Positions 8,846 to 17,645 of a stretch of 64,000 nucleotides of DNA are shown here, piece after piece. The stretch comes from Paraburkholderia sp. Its GTDB lineage: Bacteria; Pseudomonadota; Gammaproteobacteria; Burkholderiales; Burkholderiaceae. The DNA lies in the NCBI RefSeq assembly GCF_024281035.1, contig NZ_JAMXLH010000049.1:62001-126000 (forward strand), in the 5' to 3' direction. The translations under genes were made by a program, and so were the position numbers. The notes under the pieces were generated by a model. That model saw only the letters and a list, made by a program, of their open reading frames with translations, did not search any database and had not been told where the DNA came from. Every line of letters starts with the position of its first letter. The stretch's first letter is position 1.

Positions 8846-9115
8846 TTACTGCGGCGCGTGGTGTCCCTTATGGCAACACATCCCCGCCTTCCCGTGGCGA
8901 TGGTGCATGTTGTGGTGCTGGTGCATCGGCATCTGCATCGGCATTTGTGCCGATTGAGCGGCCGACTGCCGAGACTGCAGATCCTGCGCGCGCTGCAAGA
9001 CATCCGCTGCCTTCTGCTGGTCGGTGCTCATGGTTACGCCACCTTGGTTTTGCGCATACGCAGCGCTCGTCAGGGCGCAAAGCGAAATCAGGACTGCGAG
9101 GGACACTTTTTTCAT
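8846..9115 (-). CDS. Secreted Met/His/Cys-rich small protein, probable metal binder
   Basis: An 89-residue exported protein. The signal peptide MKKVSLAVLISLCALTSAAYA-QNQ is textbook. A short helical, Gln/Ala-rich region (about residues 30-55, VLQRAQDLQSRQSAAQSAQ) is followed by a tail with repeated MPM motifs, eleven His between residues 65 and 87, and a CC pair in GMCCHKGHH. Such tails bind Cu(I)/Cu(II), Ni or Zn in periplasmic proteins. The family is not recognised. It has a strong GGAGG ribosome site and its own terminator, so it is probably monocistronic. Confidence 0.8.
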   Translation of the reverse strand: MKKVSLAVLISLCALTSAAYAQNQGGVTMSTDQQKAADVLQRAQDLQSRQSAAQSAQMPMQMPMHQHHNMHHRHGKAGMCCHKGHHAPQ

Positions 9116-9954
9116 CTCTACCTCCGTAGAAGCGGTTTATGGACCCAGCCGTTGCCTGTCCAGGCCGAATGGACATGTCATACCAAAGAACAATATACGC
9201 TCCAGATGAAAACGCGTGACGCTGGCTGTGCTGCGTTACATCTGGTTACGTTTGCGTCGGCGTCGCAGGCCACCCGAACCCTCCGGTCATTCTGTAGACA
9301 TGAAATTGGCCCATGCCGATCAAGTCGCGCAGCGCCGTCTGGACGTTGCAAAGATTGGCGTGGCGCGGGCACGCGCGAGGCTGCGCATGACGTATGCCCG
9401 AGACGGCGGGCACGGGATGTGTTCCGCGCTGCCGGAGCCGTGGCACGTCGTTACGCGTACGCGTACGCGGCCCCGGAAGGACGACGATGACCGTCTGCAG
9501 GCCGAACAGCATAAGCCGTGCTTTCGTATGGTCTTAGGGAGTGCGATACATCGCTGGCTGGTCCGGATCGTCCGGAATGGTGGTCGGTCACCCCGACGCG
9601 AGCAGGGGAATGCGGCGCGGGTCAAGGGGCCGCGACGCCGTGCGCGGGCGGCGTTTGAGCACGATCAGCGCAATAAATGACACAAAGAAAACAAATAGAA
9701 TCAATGCGAATGAGGTAACGTAGTGTTTTCGGGGAATGGTCCCACGCGCTCATGCGCCGTAATCGTGGCGTAATCGCGGCGCGGCGCCGGTGGTGAGCGG
9801 GGTGGCTCGCCACGCTTGCCGGGGCCCGGAGAGCTTGCAGTGCCCGCCTCGCGGCGCACGCATATCGACGCCCGGTCGCGGCGGGCTGCGCGCTCCGCTG
9901 GCCGGCGCTGTCGGGCACAACCGTTCGAAGGCCGTATTTTAAGAAAGAAGTGAG
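9116..9954. other. Gene-poor intergenic region
   Basis: No convincing gene. Short open frames here have no signal peptides, recognisable motifs or ribosome sites. A simple ACGCGT-type repeat lies at about 9453-9469, and an AT-richer patch at about 9665-9735 could hold a promoter for the next gene. Confidence 0.5.
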
Positions 9955-10269
9955 ATGACCACGTATTCCAACGAAGCAGTGCTCGAAGCGTTGCGGCGGG
10001 TGCAGTACCGGCAGGTCCCATGGGCGCGGCGTCCCGAAGTCTTCCAATACCTGCGCGATCTTGGCCTGATGGACACGGTGAGACAGCGTACGGTCGCACC
10101 AGCGCCCGGTTTCCACGCACCGGTCGACATCGCCGTTTTGACTGATCGCGGCCGCGCCGAATTTGCGCGGCTCGCGCGCGACGAGCGCTCGCTTCAGTGG
10201 GCCGACCACCGTATCGCCCGCTACGCGCTCGCATGCGTGCCGCAGGTCGGCCTCGAAACCCGCCAGTAA
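9955..10269 (+). CDS. Hypothetical protein, 104 residues
   Basis: A small soluble protein starting MTTYSNEAVLEALRRVQYRQ, with a central helix-rich part and the segment VDIAVLTDRGRAEFARLARDE. That segment looks like the C-terminal end of a winged-helix fold (LT-x-x-G-R-A). It lacks a clear recognition helix, so DNA binding is only a guess. A purine-rich ribosome site (AAGAAAGAAGTGAG) precedes the ATG. Confidence 0.6.
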   Translation: MTTYSNEAVLEALRRVQYRQVPWARRPEVFQYLRDLGLMDTVRQRTVAPAPGFHAPVDIAVLTDRGRAEFARLARDERSLQWADHRIARYALACVPQVGLETRQ

Positions 10270-10583
10270 GCCGCTCCACTACCGCTCCACGGCCACGCCG
10301 CTGTCACGCCGTTCCCACGCTGGGCGGATCCCCGCGTCTCTCTGCGAAAAAAAGCCCGTATCGGACGATACGGGCTTACCGGAATTACTGCTGCCACGCT
10401 GTGCTTAATGGCTAACGGTAGACCGGCGGCCGTGCGCAGTGGTTCCCGCAATCTGTGCGGCTAAAACGCCGGGTTTGCGTCACGGCAACGTTCGAGCGAT
10501 CGGATAGACGTGTTGCAGGCGAACCGCGCCGGAAAACCTGGGTGTTGAGCGAGGCGAGGCAGCGAGGAGGCGACCGGGGAGGC
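10270..10583. other. Intergenic region with a terminator only
   Basis: The region between two convergent small genes. Apart from the hairpin at 10347-10375 I see no gene or other signal. Confidence 0.5.
10347..10375 (-). terminator. Intrinsic terminator between convergent small genes
   Basis: A 10-bp perfect inverted repeat GCCCGTATCG/CGATACGGGC (10354-10363, 10366-10375) is flanked on its left by seven A. It is therefore a good terminator on the minus strand for the secreted-protein gene. With only two T on the right it is weaker on the plus strand. Confidence 0.65.
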
Positions 10584-10871
10584 TCAGCGGTGTCGCTGCG
10601 CTGGCGGTTCCGTCCGCGGCTGTGTGGCGGCGCGCTGACGCGCGTTATCAACGATATCGCCGCGCAGGTTGCCACGCGGCACGGCCGCATTTGCGCCGCG
10701 CGGTAAATGCGCTTCGTTCGGTTGTTGAGTCGCGATGCGGGGCATGGGCCAGCCTGCAGCGCCTGCGCGCGGCGGCTGCGCGAGCGCGCCGGACGGCGCG
10801 AGCGAGGCAAGCAGTGCGAGGGTGGGCAGCGAAACCATGATGCCCCGGGCGAGCAGCGTCATGGGTTTCAT
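10584..10871 (-). CDS. Hypothetical secreted protein, 95 residues
   Basis: The N-terminal signal peptide MKPMTLLARGIMVSLPTLALL...SGALA-QPP is followed by about 65 residues rich in Pro, Arg, Ala and Gln without hydrophobic segments, probably unstructured. The ATG has a GGGAGG ribosome site seven bases upstream. No family is recognised. It is convergent with the 104-residue hypothetical gene. Confidence 0.6.
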   Translation of the reverse strand: MKPMTLLARGIMVSLPTLALLASLAPSGALAQPPRAGAAGWPMPRIATQQPNEAHLPRGANAAVPRGNLRGDIVDNARQRAATQPRTEPPAQRHR

Positions 10872-11114
10872 GGCGGCCTCCCGTCAACCCGGGTTGTCGA
10901 CGTTGATAGACATGCTCACACCCTAACGTTGGCCGCCAACGGGTGTTGTGAATATTGGTAATGAGATGTTTCGCCTGTCAGCCCGGAAAACCCGCGCGAG
11001 AAACTGACAGGCGAGGGCGCGAGCGCACCTCGGGCAGAGGGCTTCGGGGAGGGACGCATCACCGGGCGCGTGCGGCGCCCGGCCAGTGACACTGCAATGG
11101 ATGCGGCCCGGAAT

Positions 11115-11516
11115 TCAGGCCATCTTGACGGGCGCGCGCCACGACTCCGGATTGGTCCAGAACGCGCCGCGCAGGCGATCGCGGCTCGGCGGCGCGGGCG
11201 GCTTGGTCGCCGTCGCCCCGATGCGGCCGCGCAGCGAAATTTCGCGGCCACTCGTGCCGAGGCGCTTGACGATTTCGGCGAGCGTGCCGTCGGCTTGCCA
11301 CTCGTCGAACCGGCGGCGGCAGGTGGGCGGCGATGGATAGCGGCCCGGCAGCTTCGACCAGCCTTCACCGGTCGACAGGACCCACAGCACAGCATTGACC
11401 ACTGCCCGCGCTTCGACGCGGGGCCGCCCGCGTCGTTCGCTCCGTGCGGGTTCCGCACAGAACAGCGACTCGACCAGCGCCCATTCGTTGTCTCTCAAAT
11501 CGTCGAAAAGCATCAT
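11115..11516 (-). CDS. Stand-alone IS5-type transposase N-terminal (DUF4096-like) protein
   Basis: A 133-residue protein. Residues 1-85 are the N-terminal DNA-binding domain of IS5-type transposases: FDDLRDNEWALVESLF, then GRPRVEARAVVNAVLWVLSTGEGWSKLP, then YPSPPTCRRRFDEW. There the catalytic DDE domain should start, but the protein instead continues into a short basic, Pro-rich tail and stops. The frame is intact, with a GAGGTG ribosome site and a double ATG start, and I see no flanking inverted repeats. This suggests retention as a small DNA-binding protein rather than a fresh IS fragment. A second member is at 38849-39295. Confidence 0.75.
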   Translation of the reverse strand: MMLFDDLRDNEWALVESLFCAEPARSERRGRPRVEARAVVNAVLWVLSTGEGWSKLPGRYPSPPTCRRRFDEWQADGTLAEIVKRLGTSGREISLRGRIGATATKPPAPPSRDRLRGAFWTNPESWRAPVKMA

Positions 11517-11855
11517 GTTTCACCTCAGCGAAGCTATCTCTGGTGCACTGCCCCGCGCTGCGCACTCTTCATGTATTTCCGGCCTGGTTGGCGGAGTTTC
11601 AGGCTTGTTCGGTTGAAGGTCCGGACTTGTACGTTCCGGGCGTCGACCGATCCTGTGCGTGACCAGATGCGAAAAGCGTGCCAATTCGTACGCTCTTCGC
11701 CTCTAAGCCGCGTGGCAGCAAGTCCGCGCGGGTGCTTGCCAGCGCCGTATCTGACTAGAAATTGCGGGTCCCGAATATCAGGAGAATCACCAATCGTGTG
11801 CAATCGGGCACGCAACGCGTGCGTGCGCGCCGTATTGCTGCATTGCGGCGAATAA

Positions 11856-11898
11856 TCCTTCGTTGGGGCTTCGTTGGGTTTTGTTGGGTCGTCGTTGG
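11856..11898. repeat. 11-bp G-rich tandem repeat, four copies
   Basis: The unit CTTCGTTGGGG/T occurs about four times (11, 11, 10 and 11 bases). This places four G3-4 runs at one-helical-turn spacing with 7-8 base loops, which could fold as a G-quadruplex. Confidence 0.6.
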
Positions 11899-12120
11899 GT
11901 AATATCGACCGGCAGCCGCCACGTGTGCTCGTGGCTGCCTGTTGCCTTACCCCGACCGGGCTGCTTAGGTCAGGCGTGCGATGCGATTTGCATTGCACAA
12001 TCGTCGGTTCGATATTGCGTGCGCGAAACCGAAATCGGGGTCGAACGCGCAGGCCAACGCACCATGAAATTCCGCTAACCGAAGTCGTCCGCGCAAGGGT
12101 TTTTAAGTAAAACGTAAATC

Positions 12121-12148
12121 TTCACATGTGTCGCGTGCGCGCTACACT
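12121..12148 (+). promoter_or_regulatory. Predicted sigma-70 promoter of the aminotransferase gene
   Basis: TTCACA (12121-12126), a 16-base spacer, and TACACT (12143-12148), about 40 bases before the start codon. Confidence 0.45.
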
Positions 12149-12188
12149 AGTTGCCTGCGCAACTGCCGAACTCCCGGGATGTCCTTCG

Positions 12189-13424
12189 ATGAGCGATTCC
12201 GCCCTGACTTCGTCCTTTTCGTCCGTTTCCTCCTTTACGTTGAAATCCGATTTGCCTGAGGCGCGCGACGCCGTGCAGACATTGCGCTCGTCGCAGATCC
12301 GGGAGGTTGCGAACGCGGGCTTCGGCGTGCCGGACGTGCTGCCGTTCTGGTTCGGCGAATCCGATCGCGTGACGCAGCCGTTTATCCGCGAGGCCGCGGC
12401 AGAGGCGCTTGGGCGCGGCGACACGTTCTACACGCACAATCTCGGCATCGCGCCGCTGCGCGAAGTACTCGCCCGGTACGTAAGCGAGCTGCACGGCGCG
12501 ACATTGCCGGAGAGCATCGCGGTGACGAGCGCGGGCGTAAACGCGCTGATGCTCGCCGCGCAGCTCGTCGTTGGCGCGGGCGACCGGACGGTCGCGCTTA
12601 CTCCGCTGTGGCCGAATCTGGTCGAGATTCCGAAGATTCTCGGCGCGACGGTCGAGACGGTGTCGCTCTCGTACGGCGAGCGCGGCTGGACGCTCGACCT
12701 CGACCGACTGCTCGCGGCGCTTACGCCGGACACGAAGCTGCTGATGATCAACTCGCCGAACAACCCGACCGGCTGGGTGATGACGCGCGACGAGCAGCGC
12801 ACGGTGCTCGATCACTGCCGCCGCCACGGGATCTGGATCGTGGCGGACGAAGTCTACGAGCGCCTGTACTACGGTGAGGCTCAGGAGCGCGCGGCGCCTT
12901 CGTTTCTCGACCTCGCGTCGCGCGAAGAGCGCCTGATTTGCGTCAATTCCTTTTCGAAGGCATGGCTCATGACGGGCTGGCGGCTCGGCTGGATGGTCGC
13001 GCCGCCCACGCTGATGGGCGATCTCGGCAAACTGGTCGAGTACAACACGTCGTGCGCGCCGTCGTTCGTGCAGCAGGCCGGCATCGCGGCGGTCGCGCAT
13101 GGCGAGCCGTTCACGCGCTCCCTCGTCGCCGATCTGCGCGTGTCGCGCGACCATCTGGCGGCGGCGCTCGCCCGGCTGCCGGGCGTCGACGTGAAGGTGC
13201 CGCGCGGTGCGATGTACCTGTTTTTCAAACTCCCCGGCGCGCAGCAGAGCCTCGCGCTGTGCAAGGCGCTCGTGCGCGACGCGGGCCTCGGGCTTGCGCC
13301 CGGCAGCGCATTTGGCCCCGAGGGCGAGGGTTTCGTGCGCTGGTGCTACGCTTGCGATCCTGCGCGCCTCGATGCGGGCGTCGAGCGTCTTGCGGGCTAT
13401 CTGGCGGCGCGCGGGGTGGGCTGA
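12189..13424 (+). CDS. PLP-dependent class I/II aminotransferase
   Basis: A 411-residue fold-type I aminotransferase. Visible landmarks are the SPNNPTG substrate/PLP loop near residue 190, the phosphate-binding VADEVYERLYYG near 220, and the PLP-binding lysine K257 in NSFSKAWLMTGWRLGW. A C-terminal small domain follows. The length is usual for aspartate/alanine-type enzymes; substrate specificity cannot be read from sequence. ATG 12189 (MSDSALTSS) is preferred over upstream in-frame codons because the promoter lies just upstream. It is monocistronic; scpB follows 348 bases later. The stop sits in an 11-bp tandem repeat. Confidence 0.88.
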   Translation: MSDSALTSSFSSVSSFTLKSDLPEARDAVQTLRSSQIREVANAGFGVPDVLPFWFGESDRVTQPFIREAAAEALGRGDTFYTHNLGIAPLREVLARYVSELHGATLPESIAVTSAGVNALMLAAQLVVGAGDRTVALTPLWPNLVEIPKILGATVETVSLSYGERGWTLDLDRLLAALTPDTKLLMINSPNNPTGWVMTRDEQRTVLDHCRRHGIWIVADEVYERLYYGEAQERAAPSFLDLASREERLICVNSFSKAWLMTGWRLGWMVAPPTLMGDLGKLVEYNTSCAPSFVQQAGIAAVAHGEPFTRSLVADLRVSRDHLAAALARLPGVDVKVPRGAMYLFFKLPGAQQSLALCKALVRDAGLGLAPGSAFGPEGEGFVRWCYACDPARLDAGVERLAGYLAARGVG

Positions 13425-13463
13425 GTTCAGACTGAGTCGGGGCTGAGTTGGGGCTGAGCGCGT
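13420..13463. repeat. 11-bp tandem repeat over the aminotransferase stop codon
   Basis: Four degenerate copies of GCTGAGTNGGG begin at 13420, each containing TGA. The first TGA (13422-13424) is the stop codon of the aminotransferase gene. Confidence 0.6.
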
Positions 13464-13772
13464 GCCGGGCGTGTGCGGGGTGGTGTGTGCAATTTGCGCT
13501 CGGCATATGCATGGCGCCGCGACACCGGGGCTGCGCGTGAGCGTCTTTACGCACCCGGTGTTTTTGCGTAATATGGCGCTCAGTCTAGCGATTCCCCACG
13601 GGATTATCGCTGCTCCGTCCGGCTGGGTCTGGCTCTAGTGCCTGTATTGCGGCCCCCCGGTGCGTGCTCCCATCAATATGACCGATCAGAATCGGGCGAG
13701 CGCGTCTCCAGTTCCATATCGTCTCTGTCTGATCCGGTTCCTTGAACCCGACTTAAGGTCTGACCTGGCTGC
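13425..13772. other. Intergenic region with scpB promoter
   Basis: It holds the tail of the 11-bp repeat and a promoter at 13546-13574. This implies a leader of about 190 bases before scpB. I see no gene in it. Confidence 0.5.
13546..13574 (+). promoter_or_regulatory. Predicted sigma-70 promoter of scpB-rluB
   Basis: TTTACG (13546-13551), a 17-base spacer, and TAATAT (13569-13574). It is the best match in the region upstream of scpB. Confidence 0.45.
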
Positions 13773-14780
13773 ATGAATACCCAAGAGGCGAAAATCGTCC
13801 TCGAGACTGCATTGATCTGCACGCAGGAGCCGCTGAAAATCGGCGATCTGCGCAAACTGTTCGCGGATGACATTTCGGCCGACACGGTTCGTCACCTGCT
13901 CGAAGACCTGAAGCAAGAGTGGTCGGGACGCGGCGTCGAGTTGGTGGGGCTCGCGTCCGGCTGGCGCTTTCAGAGCAAACCCGCAATGCGGACGTATCTG
14001 GACCGCCTGCACCCCGAAAAACCGCCGCGTTATTCGCGCGCGGTACTCGAAACGCTTGCGATCATCGCGTACCGGCAGCCGGTTACGCGCGGCGATATCG
14101 AGGAAATTCGCGGCGTAACGGTGAACACGCAGGTCGTGAAGCAGCTCGAAGACCGGAACTGGATCGAGGTCATCGGTCATCGCGACGTGCCGGGCCGTCC
14201 GGCGCTCTACGCGACGACCCGGCAGTTTCTCGACGACCTCGGGCTTAAATCGCTCGAGGAGTTGCCGCCGCTCGACGACCCGTCGTCGCAGATCGGCGAG
14301 CAGCTGCTCGCACAGCACGCGATCGAGTTTGCGGACAACGAAGCGGTGCAACGGATCGCGGCGGGCAGCGAAGGCGCTGTGGCTGACGAAACGCCAGTCT
14401 CCGCGGCGCTTGAGCCTGACGCGGCCGTGACGCCTGGAACGGTTGAAGTTGCGCAGGCAGAGCCGCACGCGCAGGCGCCCGTTGTCGCGGCGCAGGACGC
14501 TGAAGCCGACGGTCGCGAGACAGCGGCAGAGGCTGGCGCACAGGGCGTGAACGGCTCGGGTGACACAAGCGACGCAAGCGACACCCGCGCCGCATTCGAC
14601 GCACTCGCCGCCGAATCCGGGCCGCACCTGGAAGCGCCGGGCGCCGCGCCCGAAGCGCATGATCCACTGAGCGTCGAGCCCGCAAGCGAAGATCGACGCG
14701 AACATGAAAGCCGCCGCGACGCGGCGCAGGACGATCCCGCCTCGACGGCGGATGACGAAGCCGCTCAGCGCGGCATCTGA
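13773..14780 (+). CDS. scpB: Segregation and condensation protein B
   Basis: ScpB is the winged-helix kleisin partner of the SMC-ScpA condensin complex that compacts and segregates the chromosome. The core (residues 1-190) carries two winged-helix domains, from [22 protein letters not shown] to [24 protein letters not shown] and [18 protein letters not shown]. The protein is 335 residues, well above the usual 180-220. The extra 130 C-terminal residues are acidic and Ala-rich, probably disordered. scpA is not adjacent in this window. rluB follows 62 bases downstream. Confidence 0.93.
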   Translation: MNTQEAKIVLETALICTQEPLKIGDLRKLFADDISADTVRHLLEDLKQEWSGRGVELVGLASGWRFQSKPAMRTYLDRLHPEKPPRYSRAVLETLAIIAYRQPVTRGDIEEIRGVTVNTQVVKQLEDRNWIEVIGHRDVPGRPALYATTRQFLDDLGLKSLEELPPLDDPSSQIGEQLLAQHAIEFADNEAVQRIAAGSEGAVADETPVSAALEPDAAVTPGTVEVAQAEPHAQAPVVAAQDAEADGRETAAEAGAQGVNGSGDTSDASDTRAAFDALAAESGPHLEAPGAAPEAHDPLSVEPASEDRREHESRRDAAQDDPASTADDEAAQRGI

Positions 14781-14842
14781 TGCAACAAGCGTGATTGACG
14801 CGCCCCGCAATGGGGCGCGCAACCTGACATTTTGAGGTTGTT

Positions 14843-16621
14843 TTGACTGATATCCACGACACCGATTCGACCGACGCGTCCGAATCCTCGCGCCGCGCGG
14901 CGTCCGCGCATGGCGACGAACCGCATGCTCGCGAAGGCGGGGGCGATGTCGCCGAGGTGCAGGCGTCCGGTGGCTCGGGCGAGGGCGAAGACCGTCCGCG
15001 CCGTGGCCTGCGCCGGGGTCCGCGCAGCCTGATCGCGCGCCGCCGGGCGGGCGCCAAGGCGAAGGCCGCCGATGCGGCATCCGCCGAGGGTGCGCCGGCT
15101 GCGGCAGAAATGCCGGCGGAAGGTGCGTCCGGCGCGCAGGCGCGCGCCCCGCGCAAGGAACGCACGGCGAAGCCGGGCCGCCGCGGTCAGGCCGAGGGCG
15201 CCGACCAGACCGCCGCAGCGGCTGGCAAGCCCGCGCGCAAACGCCAGAAGGGCCAGCAGCCTGGCCAGGGGCGCGCCGAAGCGCCGTCCACCGCGGGCGA
15301 GAGCGCGCAGGACGATCTGTTCCTCTACGTGACGTCGCCGGCGTTCGATGCCGACAACACCGCGGGATCCGGCGTGCGTGCGCCGATGCTGCGCCGCGGC
15401 CGTCCGCAGCAGGCCAAGCGCGTCCTGAGCGCGGATGACGACGCGCCCAAGCTGCACAAGGTGCTCGCCGACGCGGGCATGGGCTCGCGCCGCGACATGG
15501 AAGAATTGATCATCGCCGGGCGCGTTTCGGTGAACGGCGAACCGGCGCACATCGGCCAGCGCATCCTGCCGACCGACCAGGTCCGCATCAACGGCAAGCC
15601 GATCAAGCGCAAGCTGCCGAACAAGCCGCCGCGCGTGCTGCTTTATCACAAGCCGACCGGCGAGATCGTGAGTCACGCCGATCCGGAGGGCCGCCCGTCG
15701 GTGTTCGACCGGCTGCCGACGATGAAGACGGCGAAATGGCTCGCGGTCGGGCGCCTCGATTTCAACACCGAAGGTCTGCTGATGCTGACCACTTCGGGCG
15801 ACCTCGCAAACCGGTTCATGCACCCGCGTTACAGCGTCGAGCGCGAGTACGCCGTACGTGTGGTCGGCGAGCTTTCGGAGGGGAACCGCCAGAAGCTGCT
15901 GAAGGGCATCGAGCTCGACGACGGCCCGGCGAATTTCCTGCGCATCCGCGATGGCGGCGGCGAGGGGACGAACCACTGGTATCACGTCGCGCTGGCCGAA
16001 GGCCGCAACCGCGAAGTGCGCCGCATGTTCGAAGCGGTCGGCCTGATGGTGAGCCGCCTGATCCGCACGCGTCACGGTCCGATCGATCTGCCGCGCGGGC
16101 TCAAGCGCGGTCGCTGGGAGGAGCTGGAGGACAACCAGGTGCGCGCGCTGATGGCGGCCGTCGGGTTGAAGTCGCCGACCGAGGAAAAAGGCGGCCGTGG
16201 CGGCAATGCGCAGGAGCGCCGTCAACCGGACCCGATGCAAACCTCGATGGGCTTCATTAACCGCGAGCCTGTCCTGAGTTCGCACGGCGCGATGAACCAG
16301 CCGCGTCAGGGGCGTCGCGGCGTCGCTGGCGGCTTCGGCGGCGGCAGCAGCCACAGCAGCGGCGGCGCGGCCGGCGGCTTCGGCACCGGTTTTGGTGGCG
16401 GCCGCAACGGCAATCGCGGCGGTCGGGATGTCGATGGCAATCGCGCGCCCGCGGCGGGCAAACGCGCGGGCGGCAACGCGGGCGGCAATGCGGGAGCCAA
16501 TCGTCGCAGCGGTCCTGGCGGCAATGGCAACACAAGTGGCAACGCCAGCGGCAACCGCGCACCGGGCAGCAACCGTGGCGGCCAGCGCGGCGCCCCGCGC
16601 AACCGTACGCGCGGTCACTGA
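14843..16621 (+). CDS. rluB: 23S rRNA pseudouridine(2605) synthase RluB, long-tailed, TTG start
   Basis: A 592-residue RsuA/RluB-family pseudouridine synthase that modifies the peptidyl-transferase region of 23S rRNA. An Ala/Arg/Lys-rich disordered head (1-200) precedes an S4 RNA-binding domain (about 205-265, [20 protein letters not shown]). The catalytic domain follows, with nucleophile Asp306 in [13 protein letters not shown]. After residue 455 comes a Gly/Asn/Arg-rich tail with GN and RG(G) repeats. E. coli RluB is about 290 residues, so half the protein is low complexity. The start is TTG 14843 with GAGG five bases upstream; no ATG/GTG fits before the S4 domain. Confidence 0.9.
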   Translation: MTDIHDTDSTDASESSRRAASAHGDEPHAREGGGDVAEVQASGGSGEGEDRPRRGLRRGPRSLIARRRAGAKAKAADAASAEGAPAAAEMPAEGASGAQARAPRKERTAKPGRRGQAEGADQTAAAAGKPARKRQKGQQPGQGRAEAPSTAGESAQDDLFLYVTSPAFDADNTAGSGVRAPMLRRGRPQQAKRVLSADDDAPKLHKVLADAGMGSRRDMEELIIAGRVSVNGEPAHIGQRILPTDQVRINGKPIKRKLPNKPPRVLLYHKPTGEIVSHADPEGRPSVFDRLPTMKTAKWLAVGRLDFNTEGLLMLTTSGDLANRFMHPRYSVEREYAVRVVGELSEGNRQKLLKGIELDDGPANFLRIRDGGGEGTNHWYHVALAEGRNREVRRMFEAVGLMVSRLIRTRHGPIDLPRGLKRGRWEELEDNQVRALMAAVGLKSPTEEKGGRGGNAQERRQPDPMQTSMGFINREPVLSSHGAMNQPRQGRRGVAGGFGGGSSHSSGGAAGGFGTGFGGGRNGNRGGRDVDGNRAPAAGKRAGGNAGGNAGANRRSGPGGNGNTSGNASGNRAPGSNRGGQRGAPRNRTRGH

Positions 16622-16792
16622 ATTCGACAGCACGGCGCTCGCTGCGGCACAAGCAGCGAGCGCCGTCGCAAGTTGCCGAAGGGTCTCGAACACGCGCTTG
16701 CATTACCTTGCAGGCACATTGCAAACAATGTTGCGCAACCTGCGACAAACGCGAATCAAGCCTTTCCATACAGGCAGTTAGCGCGCTCCGGT

Positions 16793-16821
16793 TTGCGCTG
16801 AAATCAAAAAAAGGCTACAAT
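16793..16821 (+). promoter_or_regulatory. Predicted sigma-70 promoter of the rimP-nusA-infB operon
   Basis: TTGCGC (16793-16798), an exact 17-base A-rich spacer, and TACAAT (16816-16821). It is one of the strongest promoter-like sequences in the window. Confidence 0.65.
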
Positions 16822-16888
16822 CTCGTCGTCGCTGGGCGTGCAGCTTTTATTTGCGCCTCAGGTGCGACCACCTTGGCAAGAAAAGAAG

Positions 16889-16913
16889 ATGGGCGTTTCG
16901 CCCATTTTTTTTT
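16889..16913 (+). terminator. Intrinsic terminator inside the rimP leader
   Basis: The 7-bp stem ATGGGCG/CGCCCAT (16889-16895, 16899-16905) has a TTT loop and nine T immediately after it. It is upstream of, not after, the operon and on the coding strand, so it would abort transcription in the leader. Confidence 0.85.
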
Positions 16914-17186
16914 GGTCCGGCCGCTTTGCATCATGAAGCAAAGTCATGAAGCAAAGCGGCAGCGCGCAATAAAAGTAATACGTGCGAAAGCGAACGGACA
17001 AGGCTCTTTGCAGAGCCGCGCAAGCAGAAGCAAGCAGGCGCAAGCACGCGCAAGCAGCCACAGGCAGGGGTGAGTCAACCGGGGAGCAGGCAATGTGCAG
17101 GAGCGCGCGCTCACCTGGCGCGCGGCCCGCGAGACTGGATTTCAGGAAGTTGCTGGCCTGCTGCGCGAACATCTGGAGTAGGTATT

Positions 17187-17645
17187 GTGCAACTGACGGA
17201 ACTGATTGAAACCACGGTCACCGGACTCGGTTACGAGCTGGTCGACCTCGAGCGCACCGGGCGCGGCATGCTGACGATCTACATCGATCAGCCCGCGGGA
17301 ATTGCGATCGAGGACTGCGAGAAGGTCACGCGTCAGCTGCAGCACGTTCTGACGGTCGAGAACATCGACTACGAGCGACTCGAAGTTTCGTCGCCCGGCC
17401 TCGACCGTCCGCTGAAGAAACTGGCGGACTTCGAACGCTTCGCAGGCTGCGAAGCGGTCATCACGTTGAAAAAGCCATTGGACGGACGGAAGTCGTACCG
17501 GGGCATCGTGCATGCACCCGAGGGCGAAACCATCGGTCTGGAATTCGAAGGGAAGGCGGGTCCCGCGATGCTGGATTTTACGCTCGCGGACATTGACCGC
17601 GCACGCCTTATCCCCAAAGTTGACTTTAGGAGCCGCAAACAATGA
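17187..17645 (+). CDS. rimP: Ribosome maturation factor RimP
   Basis: RimP assists 30S subunit maturation. The 152-residue protein shows the family N-terminal domain with [19 protein letters not shown] and the motif [16 protein letters not shown], then the strongly conserved SSPGLDRPL near residues 70-80, and a C-terminal SH3-like domain. The frame is open upstream, but GTG 17187 ([19 protein letters not shown]) starts the conserved sequence and has GGAG nine bases before it. The last four bases overlap nusA (ATGA), so the two are translationally coupled. Confidence 0.92.
   Translation: MQLTELIETTVTGLGYELVDLERTGRGMLTIYIDQPAGIAIEDCEKVTRQLQHVLTVENIDYERLEVSSPGLDRPLKKLADFERFAGCEAVITLKKPLDGRKSYRGIVHAPEGETIGLEFEGKAGPAMLDFTLADIDRARLIPKVDFRSRKQ

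Larger units (their letters stand above)
11517..12188. other. Intergenic region with a G-rich tandem repeat
   Basis: No convincing gene in 670 bases. It contains the G-rich repeat at 11856-11898 and a promoter at 12121-12148 for the aminotransferase gene. Local AT content rises after 12070. Confidence 0.5.
16622..17186. ncRNA. Structured leader of the rimP-nusA-infB operon (putative attenuator)
   Basis: This 565-base non-coding stretch contains a strong promoter at 16793-16821 and, about 60-85 bases after the expected start site, an intrinsic terminator (16889-16913). A 9-bp hairpin at 16921-16929/16951-16959 encloses a duplicated ATGAAGCAAAG. Another hairpin (GGCTCT/AGAGCC, 17002-17017) and a run of imperfect GCAAGCA repeats (about 17018-17065) follow. 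Transcription of rimP must read through the terminator. Rfam describes a rimP-leader attenuator upstream of the same operon in other proteobacteria; whether this one is homologous is inference. Confidence 0.6.

Noticed and set aside
9216..9680. Open frames in the 9.1-9.9 kb gap
   Set aside because: No ribosome site, motif or plausible composition; several frames overlap one another.
11115..11516. A complete insertion sequence
   Set aside because: No DDE catalytic domain, terminal inverted repeats or target duplication could be seen.
17018..17065. A CRISPR-like array in the GCAAGCA repeats
   Set aside because: Units are 7-11 bases, directly adjacent, without spacers; simple tandem repetition only.
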